From Pseudomonas sp. SCB32 (GTDB taxonomy: Bacteria; Pseudomonadota; Gammaproteobacteria; Pseudomonadales; Pseudomonadaceae), in the NCBI RefSeq assembly GCF_009189165.1, contig NZ_CP045118.1:4030001-4094000 (forward strand): a stretch of DNA of 64,000 nucleotides. The letters run 5' to 3'. A program made the position numbers and the translations under genes. The notes under the pieces were generated by a model, which was not told where the DNA came from, did not search any database, and saw only the letters and a list, made by a program, of their open reading frames with translations. This document shows positions 7,435-17,087 of the stretch, one piece after another. Position 1 is the stretch's first letter; every line of letters starts with the position of its first letter.

Positions 7435-8370
7435 GTGAGCGCCGACTACCCACGCGACCTGATCGGTTACGGCAACAACATTCCCCACCCCCATTGGCCG
7501 AACGATGCCCGCATCGCCCTGTCCTTCGTCCTCAACTACGAGGAAGGCGGCGAGCGTTGCATCCTGCACGGAGACAAGGAGTCCGAAGCCTTCCTCTCCG
7601 AAATGGTGGCCGCGCAGCCGCTCAAGGGCGAGCGCAACATGTGCATGGAATCGCTGTACGAGTACGGTAGTCGCGCTGGCGTATGGCGCCTGCTCAAGCT
7701 GTTCAAGAAGTACGACCTGCCAATGACCATCTTCGCCGTGGCCATGGCCGCCCAGCGCCACCCCGAGGCAATCCGCCAGATGGTCGCCGACGGTCACGAG
7801 ATCTGCAGCCACGGCTACCGCTGGATCGACTACCAGTACATGGACGAGGCGCAGGAGCGCGAGCACATGCTCGAAGCCGTCCGCATCCTCACCGACCTGA
7901 CCGGCCAGCGCCCGCAGGGCTGGTACACCGGCCGCCTGGGCCCGAACACTCGCCGCATCGTGCGCGAGGAAGGCAACTTCCTCTACGACTCCGACACCTA
8001 CGATGACGACCTGCCCTACTGGGACCCGGCGAGCACCGCCGAGAAGCCGCACCTGGTGATCCCCTACACCCTGGACACCAACGACATGCGCTTCACCCAG
8101 GTGCAGGGCTTCAACAAGGGCGACGACTTCTTCGAATACCTCAAGGACGCGTTCGACGTGCTCTACGCCGAAGGTGCCGAAGGCGCACCGAAGATGCTCT
8201 CCATCGGCATGCACTGCCGCCTGCTCGGCCGTCCGGCCCGCATGGCCGCGCTGGAGCGCTTCATCCAGTACGTGAAGGGCCACGAGAAAGTGTGGATCAC
8301 CCGCCGCGTCGACATCGCCAAGCACTGGCACGAGAACCACCCGTTCAAAGCGCAGGAGAACCAGGCATGA
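7435..8370 (+). CDS. puuE: Allantoinase, polysaccharide-deacetylase type
   Basis: 311 residues. It opens the ring of allantoin to give allantoate. It belongs to the PuuE family of the NodB/polysaccharide deacetylase fold, not the amidohydrolase AllB family. Family stretches include DLIGYGNNIPHPHWPN, LNYEEGGERC, GHEICSHGYRWIDYQ (metal-site His pair), GPNTRRIV and the late SIGMHCRLLGRPAR. The start is GTG at 7435 with GAAGGA eight bases upstream; an ATG at 7354 would lie inside the promoter palindrome. Its stop overlaps the uraD start (ATGA), so the two are translationally coupled. Confidence 0.95.
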   Translation: MSADYPRDLIGYGNNIPHPHWPNDARIALSFVLNYEEGGERCILHGDKESEAFLSEMVAAQPLKGERNMCMESLYEYGSRAGVWRLLKLFKKYDLPMTIFAVAMAAQRHPEAIRQMVADGHEICSHGYRWIDYQYMDEAQEREHMLEAVRILTDLTGQRPQGWYTGRLGPNTRRIVREEGNFLYDSDTYDDDLPYWDPASTAEKPHLVIPYTLDTNDMRFTQVQGFNKGDDFFEYLKDAFDVLYAEGAEGAPKMLSIGMHCRLLGRPARMAALERFIQYVKGHEKVWITRRVDIAKHWHENHPFKAQENQA

Positions 8371-8882
8371 GCCGCTTCCAGACCCTGACCCCGGCCAGCC
8401 TCGACCGCGCCGCCTTCGTCGCCACCTTCGCCGACATCTACGAGCACTCCCCCTGGGTTGCCGAGAAGGCCTATGACCTGGGCGTCGACGACAGCCTGAA
8501 CGACATCGAACTGCTGCAGCAGCGCATGGCCGACATCCTCCTGTCCGCCAGCCACGACGCGCAACTGGCCCTGATCAACGCGCACCCGGACCTGGCAGGC
8601 AAGGCCGCCATCCGTGGCGAGCTGACCGCCTCCAGCACCGCCGAACAGGCCGGCGCCGGCATCCAGGACTGCACCGCCGAAGAGTTCGCCCGCTTCACCG
8701 AACTCAACGACGCCTACAAGGCCAAGTTCGGCTTCCCCTTCATCAAGGCGGTGAAGGGCAGCAATCGCCACCAGATCCTGGCTGCGTTCGAAGAGCGCAT
8801 CCACAACACGCCGGAGCAGGAGTTCCAGACCGCCCTGGCGGAGATCAACAAGATCGCGATGTTCCGCCTGCAGCAACTCTGA
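8367..8882 (+). CDS. uraD: OHCU decarboxylase
   Basis: 171 residues. It decarboxylates 2-oxo-4-hydroxy-4-carboxy-5-ureidoimidazoline to S-allantoin, completing the urate-to-allantoin steps with PuuD and UraH. Typical elements are FADIYEHSPWVAEKA (catalytic His in EHSPW), INAHPDLAGKAA and the helix ELNDAYKAKFGFPFIKAVKG. The ATG at 8367 overlaps the puuE stop, and GCAGGAG stands ahead of it. Allantoicase normally follows in Pseudomonas but here the next gene is allA. Confidence 0.95.
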   Translation: MSRFQTLTPASLDRAAFVATFADIYEHSPWVAEKAYDLGVDDSLNDIELLQQRMADILLSASHDAQLALINAHPDLAGKAAIRGELTASSTAEQAGAGIQDCTAEEFARFTELNDAYKAKFGFPFIKAVKGSNRHQILAAFEERIHNTPEQEFQTALAEINKIAMFRLQQL

Positions 8883-8949
8883 GCGAGCGGACCTTCACTC
8901 CCCTTCCCTGCGAAGGGGCCCATGCGAACAACGAATAAGTAGGCCAGCC

Positions 8950-9456
8950 ATGCGTACCCTGAAGATCGAGCCGTTGACCAAGGAAGCCTTCGCACCGTTC
9001 GGTGATGTCATCGAAACCGAAGGCAGCGACTTTTTCATGATCAACAACGGCTCCACCCGCCGTTATCACAAGCTCGCCACCGTCGAAACGGCGCAGCCCG
9101 ATGACAAGGCGATCATCAGCATCTTCAGCGCCGAATCCCTGGAGATGCCGTTGCGCATCCGCATGCTGGAGCGCCATCCGCAGGGCAGCCAAGCGTTCAT
9201 TCCGCTGCTCGGCAACCCATTTCTGATCGTGGTCGCGCCAGTTGGCGACGTACCTGTATCGGGCCTCGCCCGCGCTTTCCTGTCCAACGGCAAGCAGGGC
9301 GTCAATTACCACCGCGGCGTCTGGCACCACCCGGTGCTGACGATCGAAAAGCGGGATGACTTCCTGGTGGTCGATCGCAGCGGTTCTGGCAACAACTGCG
9401 ACGAGCATTTCTTCACCGAGGACGAACAGCTCCTCCTCGACCCCCAAGCAAACTAA
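8950..9456 (+). CDS. allA: Ureidoglycolate lyase
   Basis: 168 residues of the AllA cupin family, which splits ureidoglycolate into glyoxylate and urea. Seen: TLKIEPLTKEAFAPFGDVIE at the N-terminus, MLERHPQGSQAFIPL (cupin strand region) and NYHRGVWHHPVL, which carries the conserved His residues. It starts 67 bases after uraD. That gap holds only a small hairpin (CCCTTC / GAAGGG near 8899-8917) and no remnant of alc that I can recognise. The product is cytosolic. Confidence 0.94.
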   Translation: MRTLKIEPLTKEAFAPFGDVIETEGSDFFMINNGSTRRYHKLATVETAQPDDKAIISIFSAESLEMPLRIRMLERHPQGSQAFIPLLGNPFLIVVAPVGDVPVSGLARAFLSNGKQGVNYHRGVWHHPVLTIEKRDDFLVVDRSGSGNNCDEHFFTEDEQLLLDPQAN

Positions 9457-9508
9457 TAAGAGAGGCCCAGCCACCGCCACGGCAGTGCAAGGGCAAGAGG
9501 TAATAACA

Positions 9509-10831
9509 ATGGAAGCACATCTCGTCGAATGGGCGAACCTGCTGGTTCGCTGGATTCACATGATCGTCGGCATCGCCTGGATCGGTGCCTCGTTCTACTT
9601 CGTCTGGCTGGAGAACAACCTGAACCGCGCCAACCCGCGTGAAGGTCTCTCCGGTGATCTCTGGGCGATCCACGGTGGCGGTATCTACCACCTGGAGAAG
9701 TACAAGCTCGCCCCGCCGAAAATGCCGGACAACCTGCACTGGTTCAAGTGGGAGGCCTACTCCACCTGGCTGTCGGGCGTCTGCCTGCTGACCATCGTGT
9801 TCTACCTGAACCCGACCCTGTACCTGATCGCTCCGGGCAGTGACCTGGCTCCGGCCGCCGCCATCGCCATCGGCATCGGCTCGCTGGTCGCCGGCTGGTT
9901 CATCTACAGCACCCTGTGCGACTCCCCGCTGGGCAAGACCCCTGCCCTGCTCGGCGCCATCCTGTTCGCCCTGATCGTCCTCGCCGCCTACCTGCTCAGC
10001 CAGGTGTTCAGCGGCCGCGGCGCCTACCTGCACGTTGGCGCCATCATCGGCACTATCATGGTGGGCAACGTATTCCGCGTGATCATGCCGGCCCAGCGCG
10101 CGCTGGTTAAGGCCATCGAGGAAAACCGCCAGCCCGATCCGGTACTGCCGGCCAAGGGTCTGCTGCGTTCGCGCCACAACAACTACTTCACCCTGCCGGT
10201 GCTGTTCATCATGATCAGCAACCACTTCCCGAGCACCTACGGCAGCCACTACAACTGGCTGATCCTGGCGTGCATCGCGGGCCTGGCAGTGATCGTGCGT
10301 CACTACTTCAACACACGCCACGAAGGCAACGGCATGGCCTGGGCCCTGCCCGCCGGCGCTGTCGGCATGATCGCCCTGGCTTTCGTCACCGGCCCGAACT
10401 TCCCCAGCAGCGACAGCGCCACCAGCGCCCAGGCTGCGAAGGTGGAGTACCAGCCGCTGCCGGAAACCGCCATCGGTGGCAAGACCGCGACCGAGCGCGC
10501 CAAGGAAGAAGCAGCCAAGCCTGCCGCGACCGAACAGGCCCAGGCGCAAACCTCCGCTGCCGGTAGCGATGCAGACTTCGACAAGGTCCATCACGTGATC
10601 CAGCAGCGCTGCGCCGTGTGCCACTCGGCCAAGCCGACCAGCAACATGTTCAGCACCGCGCCGGCTGGCGTGATGTTCGACACTCCGCAGCAGATCCAGC
10701 AGCTCGCTCCGCGAATCCAGGCGCAGGCCGTAGCCTCGCAGGTCATGCCGCTGGGCAACATCACCCAGATGACCCCGGACGAGCGCAAGCTCGTTGGCGA
10801 CTGGATCGCCAAGGGCGCCCAGGTTAATTGA
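9509..10831 (+). CDS. puuD: Membrane-bound urate oxidase with C-terminal cytochrome c domain
   Basis: 440 residues. The N-terminal part (about 1-300) is a multi-helix membrane domain of the urate hydroxylase family, starting EWANLLVRWIHMIVGIAWIGASFYF, with several potential haem-ligand His residues. A Pro/Ala/Glu-rich linker (about 310-350) leads to a cytochrome c domain with the haem motif C368-A-V-C371-H372 and a later Met in SQVMPLGNITQM as candidate axial ligand. It oxidises urate to 5-hydroxyisourate, and the fused cytochrome suggests electrons go to the respiratory chain. Start ATG 9509 follows AAGAGG by eight bases. An upstream extension of the frame overlaps allA and is rejected. Confidence 0.93.
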   Translation: MEAHLVEWANLLVRWIHMIVGIAWIGASFYFVWLENNLNRANPREGLSGDLWAIHGGGIYHLEKYKLAPPKMPDNLHWFKWEAYSTWLSGVCLLTIVFYLNPTLYLIAPGSDLAPAAAIAIGIGSLVAGWFIYSTLCDSPLGKTPALLGAILFALIVLAAYLLSQVFSGRGAYLHVGAIIGTIMVGNVFRVIMPAQRALVKAIEENRQPDPVLPAKGLLRSRHNNYFTLPVLFIMISNHFPSTYGSHYNWLILACIAGLAVIVRHYFNTRHEGNGMAWALPAGAVGMIALAFVTGPNFPSSDSATSAQAAKVEYQPLPETAIGGKTATERAKEEAAKPAATEQAQAQTSAAGSDADFDKVHHVIQQRCAVCHSAKPTSNMFSTAPAGVMFDTPQQIQQLAPRIQAQAVASQVMPLGNITQMTPDERKLVGDWIAKGAQVN

Positions 10832-10850
10832 GCCTGCGGCACGGCCAGAG

Positions 10851-10878
10851 AAACCGCACCTTCGGGTGCGGTTTTTTT
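10851..10878 (+). terminator. Terminator after puuD
   Basis: Nine-base arms AACCGCACC / GGTGCGGTT with a TTCG tetraloop followed by a run of T, 20 bases after the stop. Confidence 0.9.
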
Positions 10879-10923
10879 ATGCCTGAACAAAAGCCCGCCT
10901 CACCTTCGGTGCGCGCGCCGGCC

Positions 10924-10993
10924 GATCGCGGACAGAGTCCGCTCCTACGTAAATGCCAGACCTTGGCGTAGGAGCGGACTCCGTCCGCGATTG
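10924..10993. repeat. REP-like inverted repeat, variant in opposite arrangement
   Basis: Arms of about 26 bases (10924-10949 and 10967-10993) flank a 17-base spacer. Each arm carries a short hairpin built on GCGGAC / GTCCGC beside the shared GTAGGAGCG block. The GTAGGAG blocks point to the centre, whereas in the other copies they are at the outer ends. Confidence 0.75.
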
Positions 10994-11126
10994 CTTTCCG
11001 CCGGCACAAAGGCTCACTGAAGCAAAAAATGTAGTCCATTCGACGCATGGCTACATTTCCCCGCAGGCCAGTACACACGCAGCCTAGAGCCTTACGACAC
11101 CACCAAGACGAAACGTGACCGAAGAG

Positions 11127-11136
11127 TTGTATACAA
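11127..11136. promoter_or_regulatory. Operator candidate TTGTATACAA (second permease)
   Basis: Perfect palindrome 149 bases upstream of the permease start. A TAATAC 18 bases after TTGTAT could be the -10. Confidence 0.6.
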
Positions 11137-11284
11137 AAATCAATTGAACCTAATACACATCGCAAGTATAAAGTTCCGCACCGCTTCACCCGCTCGGCCC
11201 CGGGGGTGAGATCGGCCAGTACTTCCCGGTTGTCGTGCCCGTCCGGCAACCAGCGACTGACAACAATAAAAACCGAGGTGTTGC

Positions 11285-12631
11285 ATGTCCGTGGTATCTG
11301 AGCGCTCCCATACCGGCTCGCCTGTCGACCAGCGTTTGCCCTTGCTGCAGCTGCTGCTGGTCGGGTTCCAGCACGTTCTCCTGATGTACGGCGGCGCGGT
11401 CGCCGTCCCCTTGATCGTCGGCCAGGCCGCCGGTCTCTCCCGTGAAGAAATCGCCTTCCTCATCAACGCCGACCTGCTGGTCGCCGGCATCGCCACGCTG
11501 GTGCAGTCGCTGGGCATCGGCCCGGTGGGCATCCGCATGCCGGTGATGATGGGCGCCAGCTTCGCCGCCGTCGGCAGCATGGTCGCCATGGCCGGGATGC
11601 CCGGCGTGGGCCTGAACGGCATCTTCGGCGCCACCATCGCCGCCGGCTTCTTCGGCATGCTCATCGCTCCGTTCATGAGCCGCATCGTGCGCTTCTTCCC
11701 GCCGCTGGTGACCGGCACCGTGATCACCTCCATCGGCATGTGCCTGTTCCCGGTAGCGATCAACTGGGCGGGCGGCGGCGAAGGCGCGGCCAACTTCGGC
11801 GCGCTCGAATACCTCGCCCTGTCGTCCTTCGTGCTCGCCGTCATCCTGCTGATCAACCGCTTCCTGCGCGGCTTCTGGGTCAACGTCTCGGTGCTGATCG
11901 GCATGCTGCTGGGCTACATCATCGGCGCCAGCATGGGCATGGTCAGCCTGGACGGCATGGAACAGCGCCCCTGGTTCGACGTCGTCTCCCCGCTGCACTT
12001 CGGCGTACCGGAGTTCCACCTGGCTCCCGTGCTGTCCATGTGCCTGGTCGTGGTGATCATCTTCGTCGAGTCCACCGGCATGTTCCTCGCCCTGGGCAAG
12101 GTCACCGAAACGGAGATCTGCCCCAACCGCCTGCGCCGGGGCCTGATGTGCGACGCCAGCGCGTCGCTCTTCGCCGGCTTCATGAACACCTTCACCCACT
12201 CCTCGTTCGCCCAGAACATCGGCCTGGTGCAGATGACCGGCGTGCGCAGCCGCTATGTCACCGCAGCCGCCGCGGTCTTCCTGATCATCCTGAGCCTGCT
12301 GCCCAAGGCCGCCTTCCTGGTCGCCTCGATTCCGCCGGCCGTGCTGGGCGGTGCCGGCATCGCCATGTTCGGCATGGTCGCCGCCAGCGGCATCCGCATC
12401 CTTCACGAAGCGGACATCGTCGACCGCCGCAACCAGTTGCTGGTCGCGGTAAGTATCGGCATGGGCATGGTGCCGGTCGTGCGTCCGGACTTCTTCGCCG
12501 CCCTGCCCCAGTGGATGGAACCGATCACCCATAGCGGCATTGCCATGACCTCGATCTGGGCCGTGGTACTGAACATCCTGTTCAACATCCTCGGCGAACA
12601 CGGCCGGGATGCCCTCTGCGGACATCACTGA
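11285..12631 (+). CDS. NCS2 xanthine/urate-type permease
   Basis: 448 residues with about 12-14 hydrophobic helices. The NAT-family signature is present as SSFAQNIGLVQMTGVRSR, and FVESTGMFLALG precedes it with the conserved acidic residue of the transport site. Family motif GVRSRYVTA and IRMPVMMGASFAAVG point to the UacT/XanQ/PbuX branch that moves urate, xanthine or uracil by proton symport. It differs from the AzgA-type permease at 3.3 kb. Start ATG at 11285 follows GAGGTG. It is the last gene of the purine locus and has its own operator-bearing promoter. Substrate is inferred from context. Confidence 0.9.
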   Translation: MSVVSERSHTGSPVDQRLPLLQLLLVGFQHVLLMYGGAVAVPLIVGQAAGLSREEIAFLINADLLVAGIATLVQSLGIGPVGIRMPVMMGASFAAVGSMVAMAGMPGVGLNGIFGATIAAGFFGMLIAPFMSRIVRFFPPLVTGTVITSIGMCLFPVAINWAGGGEGAANFGALEYLALSSFVLAVILLINRFLRGFWVNVSVLIGMLLGYIIGASMGMVSLDGMEQRPWFDVVSPLHFGVPEFHLAPVLSMCLVVVIIFVESTGMFLALGKVTETEICPNRLRRGLMCDASASLFAGFMNTFTHSSFAQNIGLVQMTGVRSRYVTAAAAVFLIILSLLPKAAFLVASIPPAVLGGAGIAMFGMVAASGIRILHEADIVDRRNQLLVAVSIGMGMVPVVRPDFFAALPQWMEPITHSGIAMTSIWAVVLNILFNILGEHGRDALCGHH

Positions 12632-12668
12632 GTCCCTTTCGCGGACGCTTCCCGAGCGTCCGCTTCAA

Positions 12669-12698
12669 AGCCGCGCCTAACTCCTGCGCGGCTTTTTT
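12669..12698 (+). terminator. Terminator after the second permease
   Basis: Arms AGCCGCGC / GCGCGGCT with a nine-base loop, then six T. A second hairpin (GCGGACGCT / AGCGTCCGC, about 12642-12664) stands just upstream. Confidence 0.8.
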
Positions 12699-12729
12699 CG
12701 TCAGTGCCTCGGACTTGCCGGCACGGTCA

Positions 12730-14289
12730 TCAGGCCTCCGGGCGATAGCCCAGGCGCAGCCCACCCCACTGCCGCCCGCCGACGACGATCGGCACCGACA
12801 GGTCATGCATCAGCTCGCCGGTATCACGGCAATAGGTCTGCAGCAGCATCGGCTGGCTATGACTGCCGCAGCGCAGGCCGGTGCGGTCATTGAACATGCG
12901 CTTGCTGCGACTCTTGAGCATGTCGACCTGGACATCCCCGCTGGGCGGATGATTGAACGCCTGGTTGTGGGTCGGCACGTAGCCTTCGGCGGTACAGGCA
13001 ATCGCGAAGACCAGCCCTTCATGGCGCTGTAGCAGGTCTTCCTGAATGCGCGGCAGGACCTCGTCGGTGTAGCGGTCGAAACGCGTGCGGTACTTCTGCG
13101 GACGCGTGCCGGGCAGCGGTTGGTAATTACGGTCGAACAGGTCACCGAGGGTGACGCGACCGGCGTCCAGATCCGCCTCGAAGCGCGCGCCGATAGCCTG
13201 CGCCCCCTCCCGGGCCAGGTCATAGGCACGCTGGTGGTAATCGTCCAGGGCGACCTGGGCCAGCCGCTCGCTGACCGTCTCGGCCTGGGTTTCCAGTTGC
13301 AGCGCCGCTTCCGCCAGGCGGTGGGTCTGCTCGTCGCTTACACGCAGGTCGCCACGCACCTGCTCGACGGCGGCGAACAGGCTGTCCAACTGGCTGCGAT
13401 TGATCTCCGCGCCTTCGGCGATCTCGGTGATCTGGGTTTCCACGGTGGCGGCCAGGCCGGCGATATCCTGCAATTGCCGTCCGGTGCCTTCCACCTGGCC
13501 GACCCCCTGAACCAGGTCATCAGCCAACTGGCGAATCTGCTCCACCACCTCGCTGGTCTGGCGCTGGATGTCTTCGACCATCTGCCCGACTTCATCGGTC
13601 GCCTCGGCCGTACGCCCGGCCAGCCCGCGAACCTCCTCCGCCACCACCGCGAAGCCACGCCCATGCTCGCCGGCGCGCGCCGCCTCGATGGCTGCATTGA
13701 GCGCCAGCAGGTTGGTCTGGCTGGCGATGGACTGGATCACCTGGGTAACCCGCGCAATCTCCTCGCTACGCGCATTCAGCGTCTCGATCAGCGCCCGGCT
13801 GGCGTTGGCGCGCTCGCTGAGCTGGTGCATGCAGTCGATCGCCGACTGCAACTCGCCCCGCCCCAGGTCGCTGCCGGCCCGCGCGCGGGTGGCGGCATCC
13901 ATCGCCTGGCGGGCCAGGTTGGAGGTGGCGCGCTCGGTATGGATCATCACCTCGGCGCTGCCGACGATCTGCTCGGCGGCCACCAACTGGGACTCGAGCT
14001 TCTCCGCCAGGCGCTGCACCGAATAGGACACGCCGGCGGCGGACAGGGCATTGCGGCTGGTTCCCCGCGACAGCTCGCGGGTCAGCTCGGCGACATCGGG
14101 CAATACCGCCAGTGCGCTGGCCGGCGCGGTGCCCCGGCGGATGAACCAGGGCACCCAGAGCAGCGCCGCAGCCAGCAGCAGGCACAACGACAGCGGCCAG
14201 CCGCCCAGCGCCTGGGCGATGAACAGCAGCACCAGGCCGCAAGTCTGCAGGGTAAGGATGAGGACGATACGCGGACGCGCGATATCCAT
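12730..14289 (-). CDS. Methyl-accepting chemotaxis protein with C-terminal domain and no periplasmic sensor
   Basis: 519 residues. Two close hydrophobic helices (about 8-28 and 31-48) leave almost no periplasmic loop, and no HAMP domain is evident. The signalling hairpin tip is unmistakable: [20 protein letters not shown], then [15 protein letters not shown]. After the coiled-coil (to about 365) comes a ~150-residue C-terminal domain with [38 protein letters not shown] and [20 protein letters not shown], resembling a Cache/PAS-like sensor placed in the cytoplasm. The ligand is unknown. Its position beside purine genes makes a metabolic cue conceivable but unproven. Start ATG 14289 has AGAAGAGAG upstream. 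Confidence 0.85.
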   Translation of the reverse strand: MDIARPRIVLILTLQTCGLVLLFIAQALGGWPLSLCLLLAAALLWVPWFIRRGTAPASALAVLPDVAELTRELSRGTSRNALSAAGVSYSVQRLAEKLESQLVAAEQIVGSAEVMIHTERATSNLARQAMDAATRARAGSDLGRGELQSAIDCMHQLSERANASRALIETLNARSEEIARVTQVIQSIASQTNLLALNAAIEAARAGEHGRGFAVVAEEVRGLAGRTAEATDEVGQMVEDIQRQTSEVVEQIRQLADDLVQGVGQVEGTGRQLQDIAGLAATVETQITEIAEGAEINRSQLDSLFAAVEQVRGDLRVSDEQTHRLAEAALQLETQAETVSERLAQVALDDYHQRAYDLAREGAQAIGARFEADLDAGRVTLGDLFDRNYQPLPGTRPQKYRTRFDRYTDEVLPRIQEDLLQRHEGLVFAIACTAEGYVPTHNQAFNHPPSGDVQVDMLKSRSKRMFNDRTGLRCGSHSQPMLLQTYCRDTGELMHDLSVPIVVGGRQWGGLRLGYRPEA

Positions 14290-14555
14290 GGCGGCAACTC
14301 TCTTCTGGCGGGCGTCTGCCGGACAGTCCTGGAGACCGACCGGGAGCCCTGATTGTTCTTGTCAGCGCCATTAGGCCGTCTGCGCCGGGCGACGGCTATC
14401 GTCCCTTAGTGGTAGACGGCACTACTAAAGACAGGCCCGCACATCGACCGCCCACCGGTTTCCGTGCGCTCGACTGGCAAGACCGGTAAAATATCGGCCT
14501 TTTCCGCCGGCGCGAGCGACTTCGCGCCCCTTGCGAAGCCAGATACGACGCACCG

Positions 14556-15560
<1,005 letters not shown>

Positions 15561-15622
15561 GTCCCGTTGAGCGGCGCATCGGCCTCGGGTAAGGTCGATG
15601 CATCCTCAACGGAAAACTCGCC

Positions 15623-16543
15623 ATGACCTCCAAGCTCGAACAACTCAAGCAATACACCACGGTCGTCGCTGATACCGGCGATTTCGACGCCATTGCCCGC
15701 CTGAAGCCGGTGGATGCCACCACCAACCCCTCACTGCTGCTGAAAGCCGCCGCCCTGCCCCGCTACACCGAGCACCTGGCCCGCGCCACCGAAGGCGCCC
15801 GCGGGGATGCCGGCCTGGCCTGCGACCGCTTTGCCGTCGCCGTGGGCAAGGACATTCTCGGGGTGATTCCGGGGCGAATTTCCACCGAAGTGGACGCCCG
15901 CTTGTCCTTCGATACCGAAGCCACCCTGGATCGCGCTCGCCGCCTGATCGGCCTGTACGACGAGCATGGCGTGGGCCGCGAGCGCGTGCTGATCAAGATC
16001 GCCTCCACCTGGGAAGGCATCCGCGCCGCCGAACAACTGGAGCGCGAGGGCATCCAGACCAACCTGACCCTGCTGTTCTCCTTTGCCCAGGCCGCCGCCT
16101 GCGCCGATGCCGGCGTGTTCCTGATCTCGCCCTTCGTCGGGCGCATCTACGACTGGTACAAGAAGGCCAACGGCCGCGACTACGTCGGAGCCGAAGATCC
16201 GGGCGTGCAGTCCGTCTCGCGCATCTACCGCTACTACAAGGCCAACGGCTACGAGACCGTGGTGATGGGCGCCAGCTTCCGCAACCTCGGCCAGATCGAG
16301 CAATTGGCCGGCTGTGACCGTCTGACCATCAGCCCGGACCTGCTGCAGCAACTGGCCGACACCCAGGGCGACCTGCCCCGCGCCCTGCAGGCAGGCGGCG
16401 GCGAAGCGCGCCAGGTGCTGGACGAAGGCACCTTCCGCTGGCAGATGAACGAAGATGCCATGGGCACCGAGAAGCTGGCAGAAGGCATCCGCCTGTTCGC
16501 CCGCGACCAGGAAAAGCTCGAAGCGCTGCTCTCCAGCCTGTAA
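15623..16543 (+). CDS. tal: Transaldolase
   Basis: 306 residues, class I transaldolase of the pentose phosphate pathway (sedoheptulose-7-phosphate + glyceraldehyde-3-phosphate to erythrose-4-phosphate + fructose-6-phosphate). The Schiff-base Lys lies in [12 protein letters not shown] (K125). [12 protein letters not shown] and [14 protein letters not shown] are also diagnostic of the TalB-type subfamily. It lies 62 bases after dusA, an order shared with P. aeruginosa. Confidence 0.96.
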   Translation: MTSKLEQLKQYTTVVADTGDFDAIARLKPVDATTNPSLLLKAAALPRYTEHLARATEGARGDAGLACDRFAVAVGKDILGVIPGRISTEVDARLSFDTEATLDRARRLIGLYDEHGVGRERVLIKIASTWEGIRAAEQLEREGIQTNLTLLFSFAQAAACADAGVFLISPFVGRIYDWYKKANGRDYVGAEDPGVQSVSRIYRYYKANGYETVVMGASFRNLGQIEQLAGCDRLTISPDLLQQLADTQGDLPRALQAGGGEARQVLDEGTFRWQMNEDAMGTEKLAEGIRLFARDQEKLEALLSSL

Positions 16544-16560
16544 GCCACGCACGCAAACGC

Positions 16561-16590
16561 AAACCGGCGCCCAGGGCGCCGGTTTTCATT
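16561..16590. terminator. Terminator between tal and the STAS gene
   Basis: Ten-base arms AACCGGCGCC / GGCGCCGGTT with a CAG loop and TTTTCATTT after it. It can serve tal (+) and is near the 3' end of the convergent gene. Confidence 0.8.
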
Positions 16591-16604
16591 TGGGGATCAC
16601 TGAA

Positions 16605-17087
16605 TCAGTGACGCTCGAGCGCGCTCACCAGATCGTGGAAAGCCTCGCGATTGGACTCGTTAAGCCCCATCAGGATGCGGTGAGCTTCCAGCACCTTGCT
16701 GCGCACCACGTCCTCGGACTGGTCCTGCGGCGGCAGATCAGTGAGGCAATCGGTGCACGGAATCGGACGATCGACGATGTTGAACACCTGATCGAAGCCC
16801 ATCGACTGCAGCAGACGGGTGATGTCCGGGTTGGTGGTCACCAGCGTGGGCAACAATCCGATCTTCTGCCTCGACAGAATCGACAGCTTGGCCAACAGGC
16901 CCAGCGTGGTGCTATCGATGCTCTGGGTTTCCGTGAGATCAATGATGATCGCCGAGAAATTCAGCGCGGCGAAGATTTTTTCAATGGTGGCATCCAGCGC
17001 CGAACACAGGGTCAGTCGGACTTCGCCCACGAACTTCAGGACAAATGAGCCATCCTGCTCGGCGAACTGGATTTTACCGGTACTCAT
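16605..17087 (-). CDS. STAS-domain anti-anti-sigma-like factor
   Basis: 160 residues. The STAS domain fills about 1-105: a first strand KIQFAEQDGSFVLKFVGEVR, then IIIDLTETQSIDSTTLGLLAKL, where the Ser/Thr cluster after IDS is the usual phosphorylation site. A C-terminal tail (105-160) contains CTDCL and a helix. It overlaps the upstream PP2C response regulator by four bases, so phosphatase and substrate are translationally coupled. I infer partner switching: an unseen kinase phosphorylates this protein and the PP2C protein restores it. I recall PA2797 as the PAO1 equivalent. A related HsbA/HsbR pair exists elsewhere in P. aeruginosa, so the gene symbol is left blank. Confidence 0.88.
   Translation of the reverse strand: MSTGKIQFAEQDGSFVLKFVGEVRLTLCSALDATIEKIFAALNFSAIIIDLTETQSIDSTTLGLLAKLSILSRQKIGLLPTLVTTNPDITRLLQSMGFDQVFNIVDRPIPCTDCLTDLPPQDQSEDVVRSKVLEAHRILMGLNESNREAFHDLVSALERH

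Larger units (their letters stand above)
10879..11284. other. Intergenic region before the second permease
   Basis: About 400 bases with no supported gene. It holds the REP-like inverted repeat at 10924-10993 and the operator candidate at 11127-11136. Confidence 0.6.
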
